Assembly: GCA_965213845.1 (NCBI GenBank)
Contig: CBDCAI010000005.1
Span: forward strand, 186,001 to 250,000
DNA from: JBBROS01 sp965213845
GTDB lineage: Bacteria > Pseudomonadota > Alphaproteobacteria > Acetobacterales > Acetobacteraceae
DNA: 64,000 nucleotides
Direction of reading: 5' to 3'
Part shown: positions 8,957-16,740 of the stretch, in pieces
Layout: each line of letters opens with the position of its first letter
Position numbering within the stretch: the stretch's first letter is position 1
The notes under the pieces: model-generated
What the model was told of the DNA's origin: nothing
Seen by the model: only the letters and a program-made list of their open reading frames with translations
Database searches by the model: none
Made by a program: the position numbers and the translations under genes

Positions 8957-9163
8957 ATGGATCGTCACGTCGGGATCCGGATCCGCGAACGCCGGACCAT
9001 GCTCGGCCTGTCGCAGCAGCAACTCGCGCGCCGGGTCGGCGTGACCTACCAGCAGGCCCATAAATACGAACGCGGCCTGAACCGCATCTCCGCCGGCCGC
9101 CTGCACGAGATCGCCCTCGCCGCCGGCACTAGGGCTTCAGAACCGCCCGAAGCAGAAGACTGA
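8957..9163 (+). CDS. Very short XRE-family HTH regulator
   Basis: A 68-residue protein that is almost only a helix-turn-helix: VGIRIRERRTMLGLSQQQLA, then RRVGVTYQQAHKYERGLNRI and SAGRLHEIA. It should bind DNA. The target is unknown. The alphaproteobacterial relatives I recall are about 130 residues with a C-terminal tail, absent here. Its 3' end overlaps the end of the small DUF2474 gene on the other strand by 35 nt. A longer frame from 8837 has no family similarity, so ATG 8957 is preferred. Confidence 0.8.
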   Translation: MDRHVGIRIRERRTMLGLSQQQLARRVGVTYQQAHKYERGLNRISAGRLHEIALAAGTRASEPPEAED

Positions 9164-9236
9164 CGACGCCCACCGTCAACACCCCCGCCGCCCACAGCCC
9201 GACGAACCACAGAACCCGGCGCAACCCCGCCGGCAT
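9129..9236 (-). CDS. DUF2474-type small subunit of the bd oxidase
   Basis: A 35-residue single-span membrane protein: a short basic N-terminus (MPAGLRRV), one helix (LWFVGLWAAGVLTVGVVSLL), then LRAVLKP. Its ATG follows the cydB stop directly (TGAATG). Small CydX/CydS/DUF2474 proteins encoded after cydB stabilise the haem site of bd oxidases; length, topology and position match the DUF2474 type seen with cyanide-insensitive oxidases. It overlaps the converging XRE gene by 35 nt. Confidence 0.8.
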   Translation of the reverse strand: MPAGLRRVLWFVGLWAAGVLTVGVVSLLLRAVLKP

Positions 9237-10253
9237 TCAGTGATACCCGGCCCCGGCCTTCACCTTGCCGCGGAACACCCAATACGCGAACCCCGTATAA
9301 ACAAGGATGATCGGGATCAGCACCATGGCGCCCACCAGCAGGAACGCCTGGCTCGAATGCGGCGCCGCGGCGTCGTAGATGGACACGTCGGGCGGCACCA
9401 TCAGCGGGAACATGCTGATCCCCAACCCGGCGAAACACAGCGCGAAGACGCCCAGCGTGCACAAAAACGGCGTCAGGTGGTCGCCCCGCTTCAACCCCCG
9501 CCAGAACCCGACGGCCAGCAGCAGCACCAGGACCGGCACCGGGCTGGTCAGCGCAATGCCCGGCCAGCCGAACCAGCGGGTCAGGAAGCGCGGGTTCAGG
9601 AACGGCGTCCACAGGCTGACCGCCCCGATCATGCCCAGCGTCGCCAGTCCCAACCACGCCGCCTGCCGCCGGGCGCGGTCGTGCAGCCCCCCCTCGGTCC
9701 GCCACACCAGCCACGTCGCCCCCAGCAGCGCATAGCCCACAACCACCGCCACGCCGCACAGCACCGTGAACGGCGTCAGCCAGTCCCACCACCCGCCCGA
9801 ATAGGCGCGCCCGGTCACCTTCACCCCCTGCAGCAGCGCCCCCAGGATCATCCCCTGGCACAGCCCGGCCAACAGCGACCCCCCGAAGAACGCCAGGTCC
9901 CACAGCCTCCGGCCGCCGAACGCCTCCGTCCGGAACCGGAACTCGAACGCCACGCCACGAAAGATCAGCGCCAGCAACATGCCCGTCACCAGCGGATACA
10001 GCGCCGGCATGATGATCGCGTACGCCAGCGGGAACACCGCGAACAGCCCGCCACCGCCCAGCACCAGCCACGTCTCGTTGCCGTCCCACACCGGCGCCAC
10101 GGAGTTGACCATCGTGTCCCGGTCCTCCGCCCCGCGCTCCGAGAAGAACAGGATGCCGACCCCGAGGTCGAACCCGTCCGCCACCACATAGGCCAGGACG
10201 GCGAACGCCAGCAGCCCCGCCCAGACGATCGTGAGGTCGACCCCGTCGAACAT
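9237..10253 (-). CDS. cydB: Cytochrome bd ubiquinol oxidase subunit II
   Basis: Inner-membrane subunit of the quinol:O2 oxidoreductase, 338 residues. It has the family N-terminus MFDGVDLTIVWAGLLAFAV, then VVADGFDLGVGILFFSE, PVWDGNETWLVLGGGGLF and many hydrophobic helices. An alternative ATG at 10277 would overlap the end of cydA by 11 nt; the internal ATG at 10253 gives the standard N-terminus and a 13-nt gap. It lies between cydA and the DUF2474 gene. Confidence 0.94.
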   Translation of the reverse strand: MFDGVDLTIVWAGLLAFAVLAYVVADGFDLGVGILFFSERGAEDRDTMVNSVAPVWDGNETWLVLGGGGLFAVFPLAYAIIMPALYPLVTGMLLALIFRGVAFEFRFRTEAFGGRRLWDLAFFGGSLLAGLCQGMILGALLQGVKVTGRAYSGGWWDWLTPFTVLCGVAVVVGYALLGATWLVWRTEGGLHDRARRQAAWLGLATLGMIGAVSLWTPFLNPRFLTRWFGWPGIALTSPVPVLVLLLAVGFWRGLKRGDHLTPFLCTLGVFALCFAGLGISMFPLMVPPDVSIYDAAAPHSSQAFLLVGAMVLIPIILVYTGFAYWVFRGKVKAGAGYH

Positions 10254-10266
10254 CAGCGCCGCCCGC

Positions 10267-11703
10267 TCATCGCGCACCCGCCTCGGCGGCGCCGCTGCCC
10301 GTGAGCGCCTGCGGCAGGCCGGGCGTGATCCCCGCCGTGCGCACCGGGGCCGAGGGCTTCGGATCGCTCTCCCCCAGCACCGGCGTCTTGCCCATCATCC
10401 GCAACAGGATCAGCAGCCCCGCCGCATACACCAGCAGATACACCACGGCGAACACCGCCAGCGACGTCGCCACCCCAGGCGTCCCGATCGGCGAGATGCT
10501 GTCCGCCGTCCGCAACAGGCCGTACACCGTGAAGGGCTGCCGCCCGACCTCCGTCGTCACCCACCCCGCCAGCAGCGCCACGAACCCCGACGGCCCCATC
10601 AGCAGCACCGCCCACTGCAACGGAGCGGAATCGTACAGCCGGCCCTTCGGACGCAGCACCAGCGCCACCAGCCCCACCAGCGCCATCGCCATCCCCAGCC
10701 CCACCATCAGCCGGAACGACCAGAACACGATCGCCGCGTTCGGCCGCTCCGCCCGCGGGAACGACATCAGCCCCGGCACCTCCCCATCCCAGGAATGCGT
10801 CAGGATCAGCGACGACAGATGCGGGATGGAAATCTCGTAGTCCGTATGCTCCGTCGTCATGTTGGGCAGCCCGAACAGGACCAGGGGCGCCCCCCGCCGC
10901 GTCTCCCAGTTGCCCTCCATCGCCGCGATCTTGGCCGGCTGGTGCTCCAGCGTGTTCAGCCCGTGCGCATCCCCCATCAGGATCTGCGCCGGCGCGACCA
11001 GGGTCGCCATCCACAACGCCATCGAGAACATCAGCCGCGCCGCCGGGTTCTGCGCCCGCCCCGCCGTCCTGTCCCGCAACAGGTGCCACGCCCCCGTCGC
11101 CCCCACGGTGAACGCCACCGACAGATAGCTCGCCATCAGCATGTGCGGCAGCCGCACGTGGAACGACGGGTTGAAGATGATCGCCCACCAGTCGGCCGGC
11201 AGAAACCGCCCCTCCGGCGACATCGTGTACCCCGCCGGCGTCTGCATCCACGAGTTCACCGACAGGATCCAGAACGCCGACGTGAACGTACCCCCCGCCA
11301 CCATGCAGGTCGCGAAGAAATGCAGCCCCCGCCCCACCTTCTCCGTCCCGAACAGCATCACGCCCAGGAAACCGGCCTCCAGGAAGAACGCCGTCAGCAC
11401 CTCGTAGCCCATCAGCGGGCCCACCACCGGCCCCGCCTTGTCCGAGAACACGCTCCAGTTCGTGCCGAACTGGTACGACATCACCAGCCCGGACACGACG
11501 CCCATCGCGAACCCGACGGAGAAGATCTTCAGCCAGAACCGGAACACGTCGAGATACAGCTGCCGGCCGGTCTTCAGCCACAGCGCCTCCAGCACCATCA
11601 GATAGCTCGCCAGCCCGATGGAGAACGCCGGCAGCACGATATGGAAGGCCACGGTGAACGCGAACTGCGCCCGCGCCAGGTGGAACGCGTCGAATTCAGG
11701 CAT
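10267..11703 (-). CDS. cydA: Cytochrome bd ubiquinol oxidase subunit I, cyanide-insensitive type
   Basis: Carries haems b558, b595 and d and oxidises ubiquinol. The 478-residue protein has His21 (AFHIVLP, b595 ligand by position), Glu101 and Glu109 (GYEVLTAFFLEAGFLG), His187 (VRLPHMLMASY, b558 ligand by position) and the conserved GWVTTEVGRQPF. The quinol-binding loop is short, as in the CIO type. Upstream lies an array of 13-14-nt repeats. It should serve low-oxygen or inhibitor-resistant respiration as a branch from the bc1 pathway encoded at 40.8-43.4 kb. Confidence 0.95.
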   Translation of the reverse strand: MPEFDAFHLARAQFAFTVAFHIVLPAFSIGLASYLMVLEALWLKTGRQLYLDVFRFWLKIFSVGFAMGVVSGLVMSYQFGTNWSVFSDKAGPVVGPLMGYEVLTAFFLEAGFLGVMLFGTEKVGRGLHFFATCMVAGGTFTSAFWILSVNSWMQTPAGYTMSPEGRFLPADWWAIIFNPSFHVRLPHMLMASYLSVAFTVGATGAWHLLRDRTAGRAQNPAARLMFSMALWMATLVAPAQILMGDAHGLNTLEHQPAKIAAMEGNWETRRGAPLVLFGLPNMTTEHTDYEISIPHLSSLILTHSWDGEVPGLMSFPRAERPNAAIVFWSFRLMVGLGMAMALVGLVALVLRPKGRLYDSAPLQWAVLLMGPSGFVALLAGWVTTEVGRQPFTVYGLLRTADSISPIGTPGVATSLAVFAVVYLLVYAAGLLILLRMMGKTPVLGESDPKPSAPVRTAGITPGLPQALTGSGAAEAGAR

Positions 11704-11763
11704 GCTCGGCTCCTCGCCCGGGTCCGCTGGGCTGCGCGGCAGATGGGTCTGGCACCACGTCCA

Positions 11764-11830
11764 TCAAGCCAGGCCGTGAAGCCGGGCCGTCAAGCCGGGC
11801 CGTCAAGGCTGGGCCGTCAAGGCTGGGCCC
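11764..11830. repeat. Tandem 13-14-nt repeats between DUF2125 gene and cydA
   Basis: Five imperfect copies of tcaagccgggccg (units starting at 11764, 11777, 11790, 11803 and 11817; the last two are 14 nt). The last copy contains the stop codon of the DUF2125 gene. The array lies 61 nt upstream of the cydA start, so it may affect the cydA leader. Confidence 0.8.
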
Positions 11831-12857
11831 AAGCCAGCGAAGGTAGCCGGATCAGGGGGAACTGCGCCAGCGAAACGGTCCGGTCCCGCAGCACCACCGG
11901 CAGGCTGATCGGGCCACCCCGGGCCGCCATCACCAGCAGGCCGAGCACCGCCCGCGCCGCAGACGCCGGCGCAGGCGCGACGACACCGGCCCGCACGGCC
12001 GAATCCAGCACCTCGGTCGCGCCCTTCACGCGCAGGCTGGCCCGGCCCTCGGGCTGCAGCTGGCCATCCAATTGGGCCGCGGCGCTGCCCGACGCCTCCA
12101 GCGTCCCCCATCGCACCAGGAAGCTGGGCACGTCGATCCGCCCCCCCGCTGCCTGCCACGCCGCCGCCGACGCGCCCGGCGTGTCCATCGCGGGGAACGG
12201 CACGTTGGTCTGGCCCTGGACCGAAAACCCCAGAGTGCCGTCGAACGGGGCCGGAAAGCCCGGCGTCAGCCCGACAGCCTCCCCGTCCGCAACGATCGAC
12301 TGACCCGCCAACTGCGCCACGATCCGCCCGGCGGTGAACCGATGGCCCGCAGCCGCGACCGTCAGACCCTCCAGCGTCAGAGCCGCCGCCGCCTCGCCGG
12401 ACAGCGGCACGCGAAGTTCGGTAACCCTCGCCTGCACAGGGACGGGCGGCCCGTCGGCCACCGTCACCGCCTGGTCGCCGGAAGCGGCCATCGTCAACGC
12501 CGACAAGTCCCACGGCGAGAGGCTCAGCTCGACACGGTCGGCTGTCCAGCGCAGGCGGACGCCGCCCACCGCCCGGCCCACGGACACATGCCGGAGCACC
12601 ACACCCGCCGTCCCCGGCCATCCTCCGCGCACGGGCCCTTCCGCCTCGACCTGGAAGCCGGCCAGGGCGGCCCGGGCAAGCCCGTCCTGGAACCCCGCGG
12701 CGATCCGTCCGGTGACGATGAACCAGACTGCGAAATGCCCCACGGCCACCAAGAGGACCGCCAGCGCCGAAGCCCAGACGAGGCGGCGCGCTCCCGGAAC
12801 CCGGTCTCCCACAGCGGTCAAATCGGGCTCGCGTCCGCACGTCGTCCACAATGGCAA
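11817..12857 (-). CDS. DUF2125 domain-containing protein
   Basis: About 346 residues with an N-terminal membrane anchor (LVWASALAVLLVAVGHFAVWFIV) and a large beta-rich exported part typical of DUF2125. Function is unknown. Internal AsmA-like phrases (VEAEGPVRGGWPGTAGVVL) fit an envelope role. The open frame begins at a TTG (12857); GTG at 12812 would give a shorter N-terminus, and no good ribosome site decides between them. The stop lies inside a tandem repeat. Confidence 0.75.
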   Translation of the reverse strand: MPLWTTCGREPDLTAVGDRVPGARRLVWASALAVLLVAVGHFAVWFIVTGRIAAGFQDGLARAALAGFQVEAEGPVRGGWPGTAGVVLRHVSVGRAVGGVRLRWTADRVELSLSPWDLSALTMAASGDQAVTVADGPPVPVQARVTELRVPLSGEAAAALTLEGLTVAAAGHRFTAGRIVAQLAGQSIVADGEAVGLTPGFPAPFDGTLGFSVQGQTNVPFPAMDTPGASAAAWQAAGGRIDVPSFLVRWGTLEASGSAAAQLDGQLQPEGRASLRVKGATEVLDSAVRAGVVAPAPASAARAVLGLLVMAARGGPISLPVVLRDRTVSLAQFPLIRLPSLAWAQP

Positions 12858-13097
12858 CGGGTTTCTGGCGGGGTCGCGCCGGCGATCGGCCCAAACAGAT
12901 GTCGCTTGACACGGGATTTCAGTCGCTTAGCCAACTTATGAACAATTACAGAGTGGTAGATCGAACTGGAGCGGCGAACCACTGTCTCGAACCGACCCCG
13001 GTCGGTAACCTTTCCGACACAATAACGTGATGGTTGAGCGAGTTGCGACGCTTTACGGAGGGTTCCGGCCGGCGGCGGCAGAAAAACGTCCACAAAC
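12858..13097. other. AT-richer intergenic region upstream of the DUF2125 gene
   Basis: 240 nt, with parts clearly lower in G+C than the flanks (for example 12925-12965). A frame of 102 codons crosses it but has no recognisable similarity. It probably holds the DUF2125 promoter. Together with the DnaA-box-like sites at its right end it is worth a look as a regulatory region. Confidence 0.5.
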
Positions 13098-13106
13098 TTA
13101 TCCACA
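13086..13106. promoter_or_regulatory. Two DnaA-box-like sites
   Basis: ttatccaca at 13098-13106 is a perfect DnaA 9-mer consensus. Just left of it acgtccacaa gives a weaker relaxed match. The perfect box overlaps the plsC stop codon. Two sites are too few to call an origin; they could be a DnaA-responsive promoter element or chance. Confidence 0.25.
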
Positions 13107-13811
13107 GCCCCGGATGACCGTCTCACCCGCGTCCCAGCTCTCCCGCAATGCGCCCAAAACAGCGGACTGACCCTGGCCCGCCGGGATGGCCGGGCCGACG
13201 ACGATGTGGATGATCCCAGGCCGCTTCACGAAGGCGTTGCGCCCCCAGAGACGCCCCGAATCCGTCGACACCGGGATCATCGGCAGCCCGGTCCGGCTCG
13301 CCAACGCCGCGACACCCGGCAGGATGGTCGCGACCACCCCCGGCGCCACCCGGGTCCCTTCCGGGAAGATCACGATCTGCCGGTTGTCCGCCACGGCCCG
13401 GTCGGCCCCGCGCAGCAGGCTCTTCACCGCGGCGAAGCTCGCCCCCCGGTCCAGCTTGATCTGCCCCGACGCCGCCAGCAGCGGCCCCACCAGCGGGATG
13501 CTGCCCAGCTCCGACTTGTAGACGTAGCTCACCCGCGGCACGAGAAGCAGCCAGATCAGCGTGTCGAACGCCGACTGGTGCTGCGAGGCGATCAGCGCCG
13601 GCCCCGTAGTCGGCAGGTTCTCCCGCCCGATCAACTCCGCCTCGATCCCGCAGATAAGGCGCGCGCCGCCGATCAGCGCCCTGCTCCATAGTTGCGCCAG
13701 CCACAGGGACCATCCGGGCGCCAGGAACCGCACGCCGACCCCGAACAGCCCGAGCCCGATCGTCGCCGCGACGAACCAGGTGTTGTACACCGCCGACCGG
13801 ATCCAGATCAC
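13098..13811 (-). CDS. plsC: 1-acyl-sn-glycerol-3-phosphate acyltransferase family protein
   Basis: A 237-residue membrane-associated acyltransferase. It has the catalytic HxxxxD motif (SQHQSAFDT, near residue 78), the substrate motif FPEGTR (near 150), and an N-terminal hydrophobic segment. It should acylate lysophosphatidate to phosphatidate in phospholipid synthesis. The start is GTG overlapping the stop of the upstream ydcF-like gene (GTGA), so the two are translationally coupled. Confidence 0.9.
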   Translation of the reverse strand: MIWIRSAVYNTWFVAATIGLGLFGVGVRFLAPGWSLWLAQLWSRALIGGARLICGIEAELIGRENLPTTGPALIASQHQSAFDTLIWLLLVPRVSYVYKSELGSIPLVGPLLAASGQIKLDRGASFAAVKSLLRGADRAVADNRQIVIFPEGTRVAPGVVATILPGVAALASRTGLPMIPVSTDSGRLWGRNAFVKRPGIIHIVVGPAIPAGQGQSAVLGALRESWDAGETVIRGCG

Positions 13812-14455
13812 GGCCGCTCCCCCGGCGCCGGCACGCCTTCCGGTTGCGACCGACGGGTCAGGCCGAAGCGCACGGCCAGATACTTGTCATACTCGTTCGC
13901 CATCATCCGCACCGTCGCCATCTCCATCCCGCCCCGCAGCGCCGGTGGCCGCACCGGCACGGGATACAGCGCGACGTCCGGCAGCGCACGCCCGATCTCG
14001 ATCAGCGCCCGCGGCATGTGGTACCCCGCCGTCACCACGATCAGCCGCCGGATGCCGTGCGCCCGCGCCCAGCCGGCCGTCTCCTCCGCGTTGCCGGCCG
14101 TCGTCGTGGCCGTCCGCCCCAGCGTGATGCGGGCCGCCTGTTCGGGCGTGAGCTGAACGCCGCGCTGCAGCTCCGCCAGGTCGGCACCCCGGCCCACGCC
14201 CGACACCAGCAGCAACGGGGCCGTCTGGCTCTCCAACAGGTGCAGCGCCGTCTCGATCCGGTCCGCCCCGCCCGTCAAGGCGACGATCCCGTCCGCAGCC
14301 TGCAGCCCGCCGCCCGAAACACCCGGCCGGCCCCGCCGGGCCGTGTCGTCGAAGGCGGCGAACCCCGCGCTCCAGACCCCGCCCACCAGCAGCGCCAGCG
14401 CACAGCCCGCCGCGATCGCCCGCGAGATCAGCCGATCCGCCTTCGATCGGGTCAC
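13808..14455 (-). CDS. YdcF family (DUF218) membrane-anchored protein
   Basis: 215 residues from a GTG that overlaps the ftsX stop (GTGA). The N-terminus has one membrane helix (AIAAGCALALLVGGVWSAGF), followed by the DUF218 domain: DGIVALTGGADRIETALHLL, LLLVSGVG, TATTTAGNAEETAGWA and VVTAGYHMPRAL. Relatives include ElyC/SanA, which act in envelope polysaccharide biology; the exact reaction is not known. The open frame runs far upstream but only as a shadow of ftsX. It forms a coupled series ftsE-ftsX-ydcF-plsC. Confidence 0.87.
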   Translation of the reverse strand: MTRSKADRLISRAIAAGCALALLVGGVWSAGFAAFDDTARRGRPGVSGGGLQAADGIVALTGGADRIETALHLLESQTAPLLLVSGVGRGADLAELQRGVQLTPEQAARITLGRTATTTAGNAEETAGWARAHGIRRLIVVTAGYHMPRALIEIGRALPDVALYPVPVRPPALRGGMEMATVRMMANEYDKYLAVRFGLTRRSQPEGVPAPGERP

Positions 14456-15399
14456 GGCAGCCGCCGCAGCCAGCGCCGCACCGTCGCCTGCGCCGTGATC
14501 CAGCCGATCGCCGCAGCAAGCGCCGGCAGCACCGGCAATCCCAGCCACAGGCTCGCCGGCATCGCCGTCACCAGCCCGGCCGGGTCTGCCGGCGCGTCGC
14601 CCCCGACGAACGGCGCGGCCAGGGACGTCAGCTGCAACAGCACCGGCAGCGCCAACACCGCCCCCGCGACCGCCCCCGACGCCGCCAGCCGCATCGCGCG
14701 ATCCGCGAACCGCCCCGCGATGAACCCGTCCGTCGCCCCCAGCCCGTGCACGATCTCGATCGCCTCCCGCCGTGACGACAGCCCGGCCCGCGTCGCCACC
14801 ATCACCACCGCCACCGCCACCAGCCCGACCACGCCCATCGCCAACGCCGCACAGGCCTGCAGGCTCCGCGCCAACACGGACAGCCGCCGGATCCAGACAT
14901 CCTGCGCCTCCAGCAGCGTGCCCGGTGCCACCTGCTCCAGCCGCGCCGCCAAGGCCGCCGTGTCCAGCCCCGGTGTGCTCAGCCGGACGCCCACCACGCC
15001 CGGCAAAGGCAACGCGATCCGTCCGCTGCCGCTGCCGAGCCACGGCCGCAGCAATGTCTCCAGCTCCGCCTCGTCCAGCGTCTGCGCCTCCACCACGCCC
15101 GGCGTGCCACGCAGGGCCTGCAGCACCCGCCCCAACCGGCCATCGACCTCGGGGTCCGGCACCTGCACCGTCAACGCGGATGCGGCGCCCTGCTGCCAAT
15201 GCGCCGCCAGGCCCGCCGCCGCCAGCACGCCCGCCAGGGCCAACGCCGCCAGGAACGCCATCGCCCCAACAAGCACCGGAAGCAGCCGGTCCGCCACCCC
15301 GCGTCGCAGCCCGAGATCGTCCGATCCCGCCGGCCGCAGCCGCGCCGAGCCCCGATCCGGCCGCCGGGCCGTCCGCTGGGTCGCCTGACGGTCAGTCAT
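14452..15399 (-). CDS. ftsX: Cell-division protein FtsX
   Basis: The integral-membrane partner of FtsE in the divisome complex that controls septal murein hydrolases. 315 residues with four hydrophobic helices: one at about residues 40-65, two near 180-250 around the motif EIVHGLGATDGFIAGRFA, and one near the C-terminus. The periplasmic domain lies between helices 1 and 2. ATG at 15399 overlaps the end of ftsE by 8 nt. EnvC, the usual periplasmic partner, is encoded elsewhere in the window (48.9-50.2 kb). Confidence 0.88.
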   Translation of the reverse strand: MTDRQATQRTARRPDRGSARLRPAGSDDLGLRRGVADRLLPVLVGAMAFLAALALAGVLAAAGLAAHWQQGAASALTVQVPDPEVDGRLGRVLQALRGTPGVVEAQTLDEAELETLLRPWLGSGSGRIALPLPGVVGVRLSTPGLDTAALAARLEQVAPGTLLEAQDVWIRRLSVLARSLQACAALAMGVVGLVAVAVVMVATRAGLSSRREAIEIVHGLGATDGFIAGRFADRAMRLAASGAVAGAVLALPVLLQLTSLAAPFVGGDAPADPAGLVTAMPASLWLGLPVLPALAAAIGWITAQATVRRWLRRLP

Positions 15400-16105
15400 C
15401 CCGCACCAGCTGGCCCTCGTGCAGCTGCAGCGTATGCGCCGGGTGCCGCGCCACCAGCCCGTCATTATGCGTCGCGACGATCACCGTGGCGCCCAGCCGG
15501 TTCATCTCCTGGAACAGCTGCATCAGCCGCTGCGCCTGCACGTCGTCCAGGTTCCCCGTCGGCTCGTCGGCCAGCAGCAGGGCAGGGCGCCCCACCACGG
15601 CCCGCGCGATCGCCACCCGCTGCTGCTCGCCCCCCGACAGCGTCGCCGGCCGCTGCTCCATCTTGCGCGCCAGCCCCACCCAGCCCAGCAGCTCCGTCAC
15701 GTCCACCCGGATCTGCCCCTCGGGCCGCCCCGCCAGCCGCAGCGGCAAGGCGACGTTGTCGAACACCGAAAGGTGCGGCAGCAGCCGGAAGTCCTGGAAC
15801 ACCATCCCGATCCGCCGCCGCAGCGCCGGCAGCCGCCCCCGCCGCGCCGGCCCGATCCGCTCGCCCAGCAGCACCAGCTCCCCCTCCGTCGGCCGCACGG
15901 CCAGGTGCAGCAGCCGCAGCAGGCTCGTCTTGCCCGCCCCCGACGCACCCAGCAGCCAGCGGAACCCCCCTTCCGGCACCTCGAAGCTCAGGTCGCGCAG
16001 CACCGCCGTGCCCGCGCGCGCCGACCCATAGCGAAGTCCGACCCCGTCCAGCTCCAACATGTCCCGACTCGGCGCTCCGTCCAACCCGCCCCCCCGTTCT
16101 GCCAT
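15392..16105 (-). CDS. ftsE: Cell-division ATP-binding protein FtsE
   Basis: The ABC ATPase that partners FtsX. It has Walker A GASGAGKT, the Q-loop MVFQDFRLLPHLSVFDNV, the signature LSGGEQQRVAIARA, Walker B LLLADEPTGNLD and the His switch VATHND. The frame opens at ATG 16105 (237 residues). ATG 16060 would give the conventional N-terminus MLELDGVGLRYG, and no ribosome site clearly separates them. It is divergent from a zinc-ribbon protein gene and heads a coupled ftsE-ftsX-ydcF-plsC series. Confidence 0.94.
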   Translation of the reverse strand: MAERGGGLDGAPSRDMLELDGVGLRYGSARAGTAVLRDLSFEVPEGGFRWLLGASGAGKTSLLRLLHLAVRPTEGELVLLGERIGPARRGRLPALRRRIGMVFQDFRLLPHLSVFDNVALPLRLAGRPEGQIRVDVTELLGWVGLARKMEQRPATLSGGEQQRVAIARAVVGRPALLLADEPTGNLDDVQAQRLMQLFQEMNRLGATVIVATHNDGLVARHPAHTLQLHEGQLVRDD

Positions 16106-16207
16106 GTCCGCCCGCCCCGCGGGAACGCCCCCCGGCGATCGCGCGCGCTGGCCAACCGAGCGCGGTCCCCGCTGGTCAGCCGAAGGCGCTCATTGTATCC
16201 ACCCGGC

Positions 16208-16642
16208 ATGAGGATCGCCTGCCCCCAATGCGGCGCCGCCTACGAGCTGCCGCCCGAGCGCCTGCCGCCCGGCCGCACCGTGCGCTGCGCCCGCTGCGCC
16301 GTGCAATGGACGCCGAACCCCACGCCCCCGCCAGAGCCCAGCCCCACCGTTGATCCCACCGCCGAAACACCCGCGCCGACCATCGCGCCACTCTTCGTCG
16401 AGGCCGCCCCTCCCGCCATCGAAAACCCGATCCCCGCCGTCATGGCGGCCCAACCGCCCGCCCCGGCCGCACCCGTGCCACCCCCGCGCCGCACGGCCCT
16501 CGCCGCGGCATGGGCCGCCACGGCCGTCATCCTGGCCCTGCTCGCCTGGCTCGCCGTCACCCGCCGGGCCGACCTGATCCGCGCCTGGCCCCCCAGCGAA
16601 CGCGCCTATGCCGCACTCAACCTGGTCCCCGCATCCCACTGA
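16208..16642 (+). CDS. Zinc-ribbon (MJ0042-type) membrane protein
   Basis: 144 residues. The N-terminus is a zinc ribbon (IACPQCGAAYELPPERL, then VRCARCAVQW: two CxxC pairs). A Pro-rich linker follows, then one transmembrane helix (LAAAWAATAVILALLAWLAV) and a short C-terminal tail. Such proteins are commonly divergent from ftsE in alphaproteobacteria, as here. The molecular role is unknown; a sensor or tether at the membrane is plausible. Confidence 0.85.
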   Translation: MRIACPQCGAAYELPPERLPPGRTVRCARCAVQWTPNPTPPPEPSPTVDPTAETPAPTIAPLFVEAAPPAIENPIPAVMAAQPPAPAAPVPPPRRTALAAAWAATAVILALLAWLAVTRRADLIRAWPPSERAYAALNLVPASH

Positions 16643-16740
16643 ACCCCGCACCACACGTTTTCGAGTGCGCCGGCCCCGACCCTGGCCTTCTGCCCTGAAC
16701 CGGCGTTACCCCCCCTGAAACGCGGTTGAGGACCCCCGGG

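Noticed and set aside
12858..13106. Replication origin
   Set aside because: Only one perfect DnaA box and no dnaA, gyrB or hemE-type neighbours; not enough.
12818..13126. A 102-codon frame in the gap before the DUF2125 gene
   Set aside because: No recognisable motif and it overlaps two real genes; kept only as a possible regulatory region.
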